A stretch of DNA of 64,000 nucleotides from Janthinobacterium sp. TND4EL3 (GCF_900156175.1 NZ_FTMV01000001.1:620001-684000); one strand, 5' to 3'. Shown: positions 28,418 to 36,152, counted from the stretch's first letter. The notes: a model not told the origin generated them from the sequence alone. Numbers and translations: made by a program.

Positions 28418-29374
28418 ATGCCGCCTTTCTGCCTTCCCAAGTCCCTGCTCAGCATCGCGCTGGCCGTCATGGCGCTGCCGCTGACGGCGTATGCCGCTAC
28501 GCCCGCCATCGATCCCTTGACGCAGCCGATCGCCTCGCCGTATGCGGCGCAGTGGAACCGCCCGCAGCAGCCGGCACGCATCCACGGCGACACGTATTAC
28601 GTGGGCGTGGGCGGCTTGAGCGTGGCGCTGATCCACACGCGCGACGGCCTGATCCTGATCGACGGCGCGCTGCCGCAGTCGGTGGCCGCCATCAAGGAGC
28701 ATCTCCTCGAACTGGGTTTTCGTGTGGAGGACATCAAGTTCATCCTGAGTACGGAAGCGCATTTCGACCATTCGGGCGGCATTGCCGCCCTGGCCCGCGA
28801 CAGCGGCGCGCAAGTGGTCGCCAGTCCGCTCGGGGCGCAGGCGCTGCGCGCCGGATCGGTGCTTGCCATGGACCCGCAGGCGGGCGAAATCGACCCCATG
28901 CCGGCCGTGGAAAACGTGCGCGAGATCGCCGATGGCGAAACCCTGCAACTGGGCGAGGTGACCATCACGGCGCGCTACACGCCCGGCCACACGCCGGGCA
29001 GCACCAGCTGGACCTGGGTCTCGTGCGAGGATGCCGAGCGCGAGCAATGCCTGAACGTGGTATTCGGCGCCAGCCTGACGCCGGTGGCGGCCGACGATTT
29101 TCACTACCTGGGCGATGAACGCCATGCGGACCTGACGCCGGCCTTCCGCCGCGTGATGCAGGACTTTGCCAGACTGCCGTGCGACATCCTTATCTCGGCC
29201 CACCCCGACCACTCTGGCGGCGACCAGAAGCTGACGCAGTTGCTGGAAGGCGTCACGCCGAACCCCTTCATCGATGCGCAGGCGTGCCGCAACTACGCGG
29301 CCAGGAATGAAGCGAAACTCGATGCGCGCATCGCGAAGGAAAAAGCTGCGGCCGGCGAGGCTGCGACAAAATAG
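28418..29374 (+). CDS. subclass B3 metallo-beta-lactamase, H116E active-site variant
   Basis: A 318-residue periplasmic metallo-hydrolase with a signal peptide (residues 1-26, cleavage near AYA). The fold and length fit subclass B3, near the Janthinobacterium THIN family. The zinc motif reads TEAHFDHSGG: Glu113, His115, Asp117 and His118 in the precursor, so the first His of the canonical HxHxDH is Glu. The remaining ligands are His191 (PGHTPGS) and His262 (SAHPDHSGG). Glu at this position defines the B3-E variants; GOB enzymes carry Gln. Beta-lactam hydrolysis is likely but metal affinity and spectrum may differ. No adjacent ampR-type regulator is present. Confidence 0.85.
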   Translation: MPPFCLPKSLLSIALAVMALPLTAYAATPAIDPLTQPIASPYAAQWNRPQQPARIHGDTYYVGVGGLSVALIHTRDGLILIDGALPQSVAAIKEHLLELGFRVEDIKFILSTEAHFDHSGGIAALARDSGAQVVASPLGAQALRAGSVLAMDPQAGEIDPMPAVENVREIADGETLQLGEVTITARYTPGHTPGSTSWTWVSCEDAEREQCLNVVFGASLTPVAADDFHYLGDERHADLTPAFRRVMQDFARLPCDILISAHPDHSGGDQKLTQLLEGVTPNPFIDAQACRNYAARNEAKLDARIAKEKAAAGEAATK

Positions 29375-29404
29375 CAACGTTGGCGTCTTTGCCATGAAAA
29401 GCGG

Positions 29405-29433
29405 TTGACGCACTGCAGCATAAGGTGCAGAAT
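29405..29433 (+). promoter_or_regulatory. candidate promoter of the rtcB leader RNA
   Basis: TTGACG (29405-29410) and CAGAAT (29428-29433) are separated by exactly 17 bases, matching sigma-70 spacing with 5/6 and 4/6 consensus bases. The predicted start near 29440 would give a leader of about 215 bases before rtcB. Confidence 0.5.
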
Positions 29434-29478
29434 CATCGTCCGCAGTTCAGATTAACCAGACAAAAGAAAGGAAACCCC

Positions 29479-29517
29479 ATGTTCGAGCAGGCTGGCAGCA
29501 AGTTGTACGACCACTAG
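29479..29517 (+). CDS. possible 12-residue leader peptide before rtcB
   Basis: ATG at 29479 lies 6 bases after an AAAGGA Shine-Dalgarno and opens a frame of 12 codons (MFEQAGSKLYDH) ending in TAG at 29515-29517. The stop codon overlaps the 5' arm of one of two competing hairpins, so translation could decide which one forms. No run of a single regulatory codon is seen. Translation is unproven. Confidence 0.35.
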   Translation: MFEQAGSKLYDH

Positions 29518-29575
29518 CCCCGTGCATGACGCTCGGGGCCATCGGCGCATTGCCGATCCCGAGCCGGTGTCCTTC

Positions 29576-29615
29576 AAAACCCCGGTGAGGAAACTCGCCG
29601 GGGTTTTTTGTTTTA
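29576..29615 (+). terminator. strong intrinsic terminator between the leader and rtcB
   Basis: AAAACCCCGG (29576-29585) pairs with CCGGGGTTTT (29598-29607); the stem continues inward with a T-G wobble and GAG/CTC closed by a GAAA tetraloop. TTTTTTGTTTT follows. It lies about 40 bases before the rtcB ATG, so read-through must be regulated or rtcB needs another promoter. Confidence 0.9.
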
Positions 29616-29653
29616 GACGACCCCGGCATAACGACAATACCAAGGAAGACGTT

Positions 29654-30862
29654 ATGCCCATTCATCAGACACTGCGCGGCGCCCATGTGCCCGTGCATAT
29701 CTTTACCGACGATATCGACGCGCAGGCGCTGCGCCAGCTGCACAATATTGCCAGCCTGCCCATCGTCCATCCGCATGTGGCGGCCATGCCCGACGTGCAT
29801 GCCGGCATCGGCGCTACCGTCGGCAGCGTGATTCCCACGCGCGCCGCCATCATCCCGGCAGCCGTTGGCGTCGACATCGGCTGCGGCATGAACGCCGTGC
29901 GCACGACCCTGACGGCCAGCGACCTGCCCGATAACCTGGCGCGCCTGCGCAGCGCCATCGAAGCGGAAGTGCCGGTCGGCTTCGAGCAGCACGAATGGAG
30001 CCGCGTGCAAGGCTCGCGCCAGGCGCGCGCCGTGCGGCCGCTCGGCGACCGCCTGGCGCGCATCGTCGAGCGCCACCGGGGCATTGCCAAGATGCTGCGC
30101 CAGTTCGAGCGCACGTGGATTTGCCAGGCCGGCACCCTGGGTGGCGGCAACCACTTCATTGAACTCTGCCTCGACGAGGAGCAGCGGGTGTGGGTCATGC
30201 TGCATTCGGGTTCGCGCGGCATTGGCAACGTGATCGGCCGTTACTTTATCTCCGCCGCGCAGAAGGACATGCGGCGTCACCAGCTGCAGCTGCCGGACGC
30301 GGACCTGGCGTACCTGAGCGAAGGTTCCACGCTGTTCGACGACTACGTGGACGCGGTGGATTGGGCGCAGGATTACGCGCTGCTCAACCGCAGCGAAATG
30401 ATGCGCCGCATGCTCGACGTGCTGGCGACGTTTGCTCCGCCGTTCCGGCTCGACGGGGAAGCCATCAACTGCCACCACAACTACATCGCGCGCGAAATGC
30501 ATGGCAACGAGGATTTATATGTGACGCGCAAGGGCGCCATTTCGGCGCGGCAGGGCGAGCTGGGCATCATTCCCGGCAGCATGGGCGCGCGCAGCTTCAT
30601 CGTGCGTGGCAAGGGCAATCCGGAATCGTTCTGCTCCTGCTCGCACGGGGCGGGGCGCAGCATGAGCCGCAGCGAGGCGAAGCGCCGCTTCAACCGCTTC
30701 GACCTGGCCGAGCAGACGGCCGGCATCGAGTGCCGCAAGGATGGCGGCGTGATCGACGAAATCCCCGCCGCCTATAAAAATATCGACGCCGTCATGGCGC
30801 ATCAGAGCGACCTGGTGGAAGTGGTGCATACCTTGCGCCAGGTCGTCTGCATCAAGGGCTGA
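29654..30862 (+). CDS. rtcB: RtcB RNA ligase (3'-phosphate/5'-OH)
   Basis: A 402-residue RtcB of the E. coli type. Metal and guanylylation residues are in place: AMPDVHAGIGATVGS, PAAVGVDIGCGMNAVR (metal Cys), GTLGGGNHFIELC, MLHSGSRGIGN and CSCSHGAGRSMSR (the His that carries GMP). It joins RNA 2',3'-cyclic phosphate or 3'-phosphate ends to 5'-OH ends in tRNA/rRNA repair. No rtcA, rtcR or prfH is next to it. ATG 29654 follows AAGGAAG and begins the conserved fold; the upstream in-frame extension runs through the terminator. A tiny basic protein gene follows 11 bases later. Confidence 0.95.
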   Translation: MPIHQTLRGAHVPVHIFTDDIDAQALRQLHNIASLPIVHPHVAAMPDVHAGIGATVGSVIPTRAAIIPAAVGVDIGCGMNAVRTTLTASDLPDNLARLRSAIEAEVPVGFEQHEWSRVQGSRQARAVRPLGDRLARIVERHRGIAKMLRQFERTWICQAGTLGGGNHFIELCLDEEQRVWVMLHSGSRGIGNVIGRYFISAAQKDMRRHQLQLPDADLAYLSEGSTLFDDYVDAVDWAQDYALLNRSEMMRRMLDVLATFAPPFRLDGEAINCHHNYIAREMHGNEDLYVTRKGAISARQGELGIIPGSMGARSFIVRGKGNPESFCSCSHGAGRSMSRSEAKRRFNRFDLAEQTAGIECRKDGGVIDEIPAAYKNIDAVMAHQSDLVEVVHTLRQVVCIKG

Positions 30863-30873
30863 AAGGAGAAACC

Positions 30874-31047
30874 ATGAAGATCAAAGTGAAAGCCCGGTCC
30901 AAGCCGCGCAATCCGCTGGTGGCGGCCGCCAGGCTGCGCGGCGGCGCCGGCGCGCACCAGTCGGAGGCGTCGCCACGGGCCGCGCGCCGGGCCGGCAAGC
31001 ACCGGCTGCAGCAACTGCTGGCGGGACGCTTGAAGCCCGAGGATTAG
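30874..31047 (+). CDS. 57-residue basic protein downstream of rtcB
   Basis: A short gene with an AAGGAG Shine-Dalgarno directly after the rtcB stop. The product begins MKIKVKARSKPRNPLVAAA and is strongly basic, with conserved-looking RNPLVAAARLRGGAGAHQ followed by Arg/Lys-rich helices. It has no signal peptide or cysteines. Similar small RNPLV...GAH proteins are, from memory, found in other proteobacteria and phages, but their function is unknown. Charge and operon position next to an RNA ligase suggest RNA or ribosome binding (inference). It overlaps the convergent metallophosphoesterase gene by 4 bases. Confidence 0.7.
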   Translation: MKIKVKARSKPRNPLVAAARLRGGAGAHQSEASPRAARRAGKHRLQQLLAGRLKPED

Positions 31048-31847
31048 CGCGGGGGCAGTTCGACGATGAAGTTCGGGTTGAACTGGGGATTTTGCGGCGT
31101 GCCGCTGCGCGTCTTGTAGCCGCAGGGGTTGGCTACGACGCGGCACGGGCCGATGCGGTAATCGCGCGAGACGTGGAGGTGGCCGTGCACCCACAGGTCC
31201 GCCTGCGCGGCCAGGTCGTCCAGGCGCGAAGCGTAGGCGGGCGAGCAGCCCTCGCTGCCGTAGGCATCATCGACCGACAGCAGCGACGGCGCCATGTGGC
31301 TGATGACAACGGTGCGGCCCTCGAATGGCTGCGCCAGTTCGCGCGCCAGCCAGGCTTTTTGCTGCGCGTGGAACATGGCCGTGTCGGCCGCGCGCAGCTT
31401 GCGAAAGCCCATGTTGGCCAGGCGGATGCGCTTGTAGTCGTTCATGACGGCTTCCGCGTCGCGCATGGCCGCTTGCCGCGTGTCGTCGCCCAGCAGGCGG
31501 AAATCCGTCCACAGCGTGGCGCCCAGGAAGCGCACGGCGTTGCCTGCCGGGTCGGTGATGACGTGGGTATCGGCGTCGAGAAAATGCACGTTCGGCGTGG
31601 CGGCGCAGACCGCGCGCAGTTCCTGGCGCACCTTGTCGAGGTGGTGGCCATAACCTTCGTGGTTGCCGTGTACGTACAGCACGGGCAGGCCCGCAAACGC
31701 GGTGGCGGCCCAGGCGACGGCGCGTGAACCTGTATCGATGTCGCCGGCCAGGACCACGGCGTCGGGACGGCTGAGCGCGAGATCGCCCTGCGGCGCTTGC
31801 TCGCGCCATAGCTCATGGTGCAGGTCCGACAGAATCAATAAACGCAT
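31044..31847 (-). CDS. calcineurin-like metallophosphoesterase, copy 2
   Basis: A 267-residue paralogue of the gene at 27484-28287, with the same start (MRLLILSDLH) and metal motifs: VVLAGDIDTGS, LYVHGNHEGYGHHL, VVISHMAPSLLSVD, LWVHGHLHVSRDY. The two differ most in the middle (residues ~80-160). Both are transcribed leftwards and together bracket the beta-lactamase and rtcB genes, which suggests an old duplication. Substrate unknown. Its stop codon overlaps the tail of the small basic gene. Confidence 0.88.
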   Translation of the reverse strand: MRLLILSDLHHELWREQAPQGDLALSRPDAVVLAGDIDTGSRAVAWAATAFAGLPVLYVHGNHEGYGHHLDKVRQELRAVCAATPNVHFLDADTHVITDPAGNAVRFLGATLWTDFRLLGDDTRQAAMRDAEAVMNDYKRIRLANMGFRKLRAADTAMFHAQQKAWLARELAQPFEGRTVVISHMAPSLLSVDDAYGSEGCSPAYASRLDDLAAQADLWVHGHLHVSRDYRIGPCRVVANPCGYKTRSGTPQNPQFNPNFIVELPPR

Positions 31848-31893
31848 GCGGTATCCAGGCGATTCGGGAGTACGCCATCGTACCTGAAAACCC

Positions 31894-32799
31894 TCACTCT
31901 TCCTCCAGCGCGGCGAAGCTGTGCGCCAGGTAGTCGATCAGCGCGCGCACGGCCGGCAGCAGGCCGCGCCGCGACGGGAAGACGGCGTGGATGATTTCGC
32001 GCTGCGGCCGCCACTGCTCCATCAGCGGCAGCAGGCTGCCATCGGCCACCTGTTCGGTGATCATCATGGTCGGCAGCTGCACCACGCCCACGCCGGCCAC
32101 GGCCGCGTCGCGCAGGGTCAGCATGTCGCCCGTGACGAAGCGCGGCGCGTGGCGCAGCTGGGCGCGCGCGCCGTCCGGGCCATATAAATCCCACTGGTAG
32201 TGCTGCTGCGGCATGCCCAGGGCCAGGCTGGGCCAGTCGGCCAGGTCGGCCGGGGCCTTCGGCAGCGGGGCGTCGCCGAACAGCAGCGGGCTGCCCACCA
32301 TGCACTGGCTGCGCTCGGCCAGCACGCGCAGCACCAGGTCGCTGTCGGGCAGCGGCGGCGGGCGCACGCGGATGGCCACGTCGATGCCCTCGGCCACCAG
32401 GTCGACGCGGCGGTTGCTCGCTTCGAGCAGCAGGGTCACCTGCGGATGCTCGCGCATGAAACCGGCCAGCATGGGCGCGACCAGGGAGTGCAGCAGGGCG
32501 ATGGGGCAGGACAGGCGCACCGTGCCGCGCGGCGCGGCGCGCGTCAGGTCGATCGCTTCCTGCGCCGCCTCCGCTTCCACCAGCATCGCCTTGCAATGCT
32601 CGTAAAACGTCTGCCCCACGTCGGTGACGGAGAAATGCCGCGTCGTGCGCTGCAGCAGGCGCGCGCCCAGGCGCTCTTCGAGCAGCGCGATGCGCCGGCT
32701 CAGTTTGGATTTCGGCATGCCCAGCGCGCGCCCGGCCGGCGCGAAGCCGCCATGGTCGACCACCTGCACAAAATAATACAAGTCATTCAGGTCCTGCAT
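31894..32799 (-). CDS. LysR family regulator divergent to a pirin gene
   Basis: A 301-residue LysR-type regulator. The N-terminal winged HTH is LNDLYYFVQVVDHGGFAPAGRALGMPKSKLSRRIALLEERLG; the effector-binding domain covers residues ~90-295. It is divergently arranged with a pirin gene, as in the E. coli yhaJ/yhaK pair. It probably controls that gene, with the inverted repeat at 32814-32831 as a candidate site. Confidence 0.9.
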   Translation of the reverse strand: MQDLNDLYYFVQVVDHGGFAPAGRALGMPKSKLSRRIALLEERLGARLLQRTTRHFSVTDVGQTFYEHCKAMLVEAEAAQEAIDLTRAAPRGTVRLSCPIALLHSLVAPMLAGFMREHPQVTLLLEASNRRVDLVAEGIDVAIRVRPPPLPDSDLVLRVLAERSQCMVGSPLLFGDAPLPKAPADLADWPSLALGMPQQHYQWDLYGPDGARAQLRHAPRFVTGDMLTLRDAAVAGVGVVQLPTMMITEQVADGSLLPLMEQWRPQREIIHAVFPSRRGLLPAVRALIDYLAHSFAALEEE

Positions 32800-32813
32800 G
32801 CCGCCTCCTTGAT

Positions 32814-32831
32814 CGTTCTATTTTTGGAACG
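32814..32831. promoter_or_regulatory. inverted repeat in the LysR/pirin intergenic region
   Basis: CGTTC-N8-GAACG, 15 bases upstream of the lysR start, in the 119-base gap between divergent lysR and pirin genes. The symmetry fits a LysR-type operator placed for autorepression. Confidence 0.5.
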
Positions 32832-32918
32832 CTGATGGCCTATTTTACCGTCTACCGCGTTGATCGTTGCAAGGGTAACCTGTCTCCATCGTAATGCAAA
32901 CCCCAACAGGAGATCGAG

Positions 32919-33785
32919 ATGAACACAGTCACAGGTATCTACAGCGCACCGCGCCAGCACTGGGTTGGCGACGGTTTTCCCGTGCGCTCGATGTTTTCGT
33001 ACAACGGCCATGGCAAGCAGCTGAGCCCATTCCTGCTGCTCGACTATGCCGGCCCCGCCGAATTTGCGCCCGGAACGCGTCCGCCCGGCGTCGGCTCGCA
33101 TCCGCACCGCGGCTTCGAGACGGTGACCATCGTCTACAAGGGCGAAGTGGCGCACCGCGATTCGACGGGCCAGGGCGGCGTGATCGGCCCCGGCGACGTG
33201 CAGTGGATGACGGCCGGCGCCGGCATCCTGCATGAAGAGTTTCACTCGCCGGCCTTCACGCAGTCGGGCGGTACGCTGGAAATGGTGCAGCTGTGGGTGA
33301 ACCTGCCGGCCAAGAACAAGATGACGGCGCCCGGCTACCAGGCCATCACCAGCGACACGATTCCCACGGTGGCGCTGCCGGACGACGCAGGCTCCGTGCG
33401 CGTGATCGCCGGCGAATTCGCCGGCCAGCATGGCCCGGCCCGCACGTTCTCGCCGATGCAGGTGTGGGATGTGCGCCTGGCCCAAGGCAAGCTGACGGAG
33501 CTGCCGGTGCACGCCGGCTGGAGCACGGCGCTGATCGTCCTGCACGGCACGGTGCTGGTCAATGGCGAGAGCGTGGTGCGCGAAGCGCAGATGGCGCTGT
33601 TCGGGCGCGACGGCGACAGCATCACCGTCGAGGCGAACAACGACGCCGTGGTGCTGCTGCTGAGCGGCGAGCCGATCGATGAACCCATCGTCGGCCATGG
33701 CCCCTTCGTCATGAATACCGAGGCGGAAATCGCGCAGGCGTTCGACGATTTCAACAGCGGCCGCTTCGCCCGCATCGCGCCGTAG
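32919..33785 (+). CDS. pirin family protein (quercetinase-like cupin)
   Basis: A 288-residue bicupin of the pirin family. Metal-site residues are in GVGSHPHRGFETVTIVYKG and the AGILHEEFHSP segment; the second cupin (residues ~165-288) lacks an obvious metal site. Some pirins (such as YhaK/YhhW) have quercetin 2,3-dioxygenase activity or act as redox sensors. ATG follows CAGGAGATCGAG. The divergent LysR gene likely regulates it; a terminator follows. Confidence 0.9.
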   Translation: MNTVTGIYSAPRQHWVGDGFPVRSMFSYNGHGKQLSPFLLLDYAGPAEFAPGTRPPGVGSHPHRGFETVTIVYKGEVAHRDSTGQGGVIGPGDVQWMTAGAGILHEEFHSPAFTQSGGTLEMVQLWVNLPAKNKMTAPGYQAITSDTIPTVALPDDAGSVRVIAGEFAGQHGPARTFSPMQVWDVRLAQGKLTELPVHAGWSTALIVLHGTVLVNGESVVREAQMALFGRDGDSITVEANNDAVVLLLSGEPIDEPIVGHGPFVMNTEAEIAQAFDDFNSGRFARIAP

Positions 33786-33801
33786 TCATTTTATGCAGTA
33801 C

Positions 33802-33830
33802 CCATGCCGCATCCCGCGGCATGGTTTTTT
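33802..33830 (+). terminator. terminator after the pirin gene
   Basis: A 9-bp perfect stem CCATGCCGC/GCGGCATGG (33802-33810 with 33816-33824), loop ATCCC, then TTTTTT. The Shine-Dalgarno of the next gene (CAGGAGA) starts immediately after it. Confidence 0.88.
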
Positions 33831-33842
33831 CAGGAGACCACC

Positions 33843-34544
33843 ATGAGCACCCCCGCCAACTTCCAAGGTTTGCCACCGATGATCGATCCCGACGACGCCG
33901 TCATGCTGCTGATCGACCACCAGAGCGGCTTGTTCCAGCTGGTGCGCGACATCGAGCAGCACGTGCTGCGCGGCCACGTCACGGCGCTGGCCAAGCTGTC
34001 GCGCCTGGCCAACCTGCCGACCTTTACCACCGCTTCCGTGCCCGACGGCCCGAACGGCCCCCTGATCCCGGAAATCCACCACTTCAACCCGGACGCCGTC
34101 TACATCCCGCGCACGGGCCAGATCAACGCCTGGGACAACCCGGCCTGGGTCGAGGCCATCGAAAAGACGGGCCGCAAGACCCTGCTGATCGCCGGCACGC
34201 TTACCAGCGTGTGCATGGCCTTCCCCACCATCAGCGCGCTGGCGGCCGGCTACAAGGTGTTTGCCATCATCGACGCCTCGGGCAATTGGTCGAAGATGGC
34301 CACCGATATCACCGTGGCGCGCGTGACGCAGGCCGGCGCCGTGCCGATCGACACGTATGCCGTGCTGGCTGAAGTGATGAGCACCTGGAACCGCGCCGAT
34401 GCGATGGAATTCGCCGCCATCATGACGGACCACATCGTGCCGCCGTACCGCGCCCTGATCGAAAGCTACGACAAGGCGCAGGGCGTGCAAAAGAATGGCC
34501 GCGAAACGAAGCTGGAGATCCTCGAAGCGGCTGGCAAGGGCTGA
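33843..34544 (+). CDS. YcaC-like isochorismatase-family hydrolase
   Basis: A 233-residue cysteine hydrolase of the isochorismatase fold. The catalytic Asp is in [19 protein letters not shown] and the nucleophilic Cys in [20 protein letters not shown]; the Lys would lie in between. It is closest to YcaC, whose natural substrate is unknown. The gene lies between the pirin terminator and a convergent solute-binding-protein gene (6 bases apart), so it is probably monocistronic. ATG 33843 follows CAGGAGACCACC. Confidence 0.88.
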   Translation: MSTPANFQGLPPMIDPDDAVMLLIDHQSGLFQLVRDIEQHVLRGHVTALAKLSRLANLPTFTTASVPDGPNGPLIPEIHHFNPDAVYIPRTGQINAWDNPAWVEAIEKTGRKTLLIAGTLTSVCMAFPTISALAAGYKVFAIIDASGNWSKMATDITVARVTQAGAVPIDTYAVLAEVMSTWNRADAMEFAAIMTDHIVPPYRALIESYDKAQGVQKNGRETKLEILEAAGKG

Positions 34545-34550
34545 TCGCCG

Positions 34551-35312
34551 CTATGGCGCTTCGTAGCTGCTGCGTATCGCCGCCAGCGCGCCGCGCTGTT
34601 CCAGGCGGGTGATGGCGGCGTTCAGGCGCGCCAGGTCGGCCGTGCTGGTGCTGTGCGCATTGAGCATCAGGTGCACGGGCGCGCGCAGGGCGAGAAAGGG
34701 CAGGGCGCTCAAGGCGACGCCCTGCAGGCGCGCTTCGTGGCGCACGGCCAGCACGTCGCCCATCAGCAGGTCGGCACGGCCCGCGTCGAGCATGCGCACG
34801 CCTTGCTGGAAGGTGCCGAAGGCATTCAGGCGGCCGGCCTTTTCCAGCGCCGGCCGCGCCGCGGCGTATTGCGCCCCATACCAGCCGACTTTGGGCGCCA
34901 GCAGGGTGGCCTTGCCGCGCGCGAGCTGCGCGAAGCTGGCGATCTGGCGGTGGCTCCCAGGCGCGCCGGATTTGCTGAAGACGCCCACGGCTTCGTCCCG
35001 ATACGAGATGGAAAAGCGCGCATATGTCTGGCGCTCCGGCGTCTCGGACGCGGCCAGCATCAGGTCCAGTCCCCCTTTCTGGAACAGCAACTGGCGCCGC
35101 GCCGTGGGCAGTTCGGGCAAGGTGACCAGGGTGCACTGGGCTTCCTTGAATATGGCTTTCAGCAATTCCAGGTCCAGGCCCGTATAGCGGCCCTCGGCAT
35201 CGCGGTAGACGTACGGCGGCCATTGCTCCAGCGCCATCGTCATGCGGCAGGCCAGGGCGGGCAGGGCCGATACGCCGAGCACTGCCGCAAACAGGAGATG
35301 GCGCATGCGCAT
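34551..35312 (-). CDS. periplasmic solute-binding protein, family 3 type
   Basis: A ~253-residue amino-acid-binding-protein-like periplasmic protein with a signal peptide (MRMRHLLFAAVLGVSALPALA). The family-3 pattern appears as EQWPPYVYRDAEGRYTGLDLELLKAIFKE and GGLDLMLAASETPERQTYARFSISYRDE. No permease or ATPase gene is adjacent, so it may be an orphan binding protein or a sensor-like protein. The start at 35312 is preferred over a further upstream ATG at 35348 because it begins the signal peptide; 35306 is also possible. Confidence 0.82.
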   Translation of the reverse strand: MRMRHLLFAAVLGVSALPALACRMTMALEQWPPYVYRDAEGRYTGLDLELLKAIFKEAQCTLVTLPELPTARRQLLFQKGGLDLMLAASETPERQTYARFSISYRDEAVGVFSKSGAPGSHRQIASFAQLARGKATLLAPKVGWYGAQYAAARPALEKAGRLNAFGTFQQGVRMLDAGRADLLMGDVLAVRHEARLQGVALSALPFLALRAPVHLMLNAHSTSTADLARLNAAITRLEQRGALAAIRSSYEAP

Positions 35313-35540
35313 ACGGGTGCTTCCATAGAGTTTCAACTTGATATTCAATTTGCCAGAATGGCCAGGGAAGTCAAGGGTTGCTGCTGCTGAAGGCCTGCCT
35401 GGCGTGTTTTTCCTGGACTTTTGCGCGGTTTTCGCCGCCTGCCCCCCCTTGCAATTGCCTCTGGCGCGCAGGACACCGGGCAGTGTATTCGGCTATAGTG
35501 GCGCCGTGCACCCAACCACTGCCCCGCAAAGGAAGACCGC

Positions 35541-36152
35541 TTGACTCCCCCGCTCGAGATCGCCGCCAACGTGCTGATGACCGTTTCCATCGTCCTGGCC
35601 GGACGCAACAATATTCATTCCTGGTGGATCGGCATCGTCGGCTGCGTGCTGTTCGCCGTGCTGTTTTACCAGGTCAACCTGTACGCCGACGTGCTGCTGC
35701 AGCTGTTCTTCATCGTCACCTGCGTCATCGGCTGGCTGCAATGGCGGCGCGGCGCGGGCGGCCAGCCCTTGCCGATCACGCGCACGGGCTGGCGCAGCCT
35801 GGCCTGGATCGTGCCTGCCGGTTTTGCCGCCGTGTTCATCTACGGCATGCTGCTGCACCGTTTCACGAATGCCTACGCGCCCTTCATCGATTCCGCCGTG
35901 CTGGTGTTCAGCATCATCGCGCAATTCCTGCTGATGAGCCGGCGCATCGAAACCTGGGGCTTCTGGCTGCTGGTCAACACGGTGGCCGTGCCGCTGTACT
36001 ACAGTCGCGGCCTGCACCTGACGGCCGTGCTGTACGCCGCCTACTGGATCAATGCACTCGTTTCCTGGTACTGGTGGGGCGTACAGGCGCGCCGCGCGGC
36101 AGCCGCACCACTGCCTGTGCCCGCCACTAGCGCGCCCATCGCCGATGCGTGA
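35541..36152 (+). CDS. pnuC: PnuC-type nicotinamide mononucleotide/riboside transporter
   Basis: A 203-residue membrane protein with about seven helices. PnuC features are visible: NIHSWWIGIVGCVLFAVLFY, LYADVLLQLFFIVTCVIGWLQWRRG (the WxxW region) and INALVSWYWWGVQARRA at the C-terminus. It imports nicotinamide riboside for NAD synthesis. It begins with TTG after AAAGGAAG. The leader contains an 8-bp pair GGGCAGTG/CACTGCCC (35478-35485 with 35517-35524) and TATAGT at 35494. I could not match it to a known NAD-sensing riboswitch. Confidence 0.9.
   Translation: MTPPLEIAANVLMTVSIVLAGRNNIHSWWIGIVGCVLFAVLFYQVNLYADVLLQLFFIVTCVIGWLQWRRGAGGQPLPITRTGWRSLAWIVPAGFAAVFIYGMLLHRFTNAYAPFIDSAVLVFSIIAQFLLMSRRIETWGFWLLVNTVAVPLYYSRGLHLTAVLYAAYWINALVSWYWWGVQARRAAAAPLPVPATSAPIADA

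Larger units (their letters stand above)
29440..29615 (+). ncRNA. structured, self-terminating leader RNA upstream of rtcB
   Basis: The 5' boundary is inferred from the promoter candidate. A long helix GCTCGGG/CCCGAGC (29531-29537 with 29558-29564) encloses ATCGGC/GCCGAT (29541-29546 with 29552-29557). It competes with an alternative stem GCCCCG/CGGGGC (29517-29522 with 29534-29539). A strong terminator follows. AAACCCC at 29472-29478, between the Shine-Dalgarno and ATG of a 12-codon frame, could also pair with the terminator's GGGGTTT arm. This suggests either an sRNA or an attenuation leader controlling rtcB. I do not recognise a named RNA family. Confidence 0.5.

Noticed and set aside
29440..29615. 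tRNA or tRNA-like element upstream of rtcB
   Set aside because: I tried to fold a cloverleaf because RtcB operons elsewhere carry tRNA-like RNAs. No acceptor stem or proper T-arm with the GTTCGA loop could be formed.
29522..29653. Upstream in-frame extension of rtcB
   Set aside because: It would run through a strong terminator and encode residues absent from RtcB; AAGGAAG before 29654 marks the true start.
27484..31847. Composite transposon bounded by the two metallophosphoesterase genes
   Set aside because: No transposase, inverted terminal repeats or target duplications are visible, and the paralogues are diverged.
35461..35540. NAD or NMN riboswitch before pnuC
   Set aside because: Only one long-range stem is seen; the compact pseudoknot of known pnuC-linked motifs is not recognisable.
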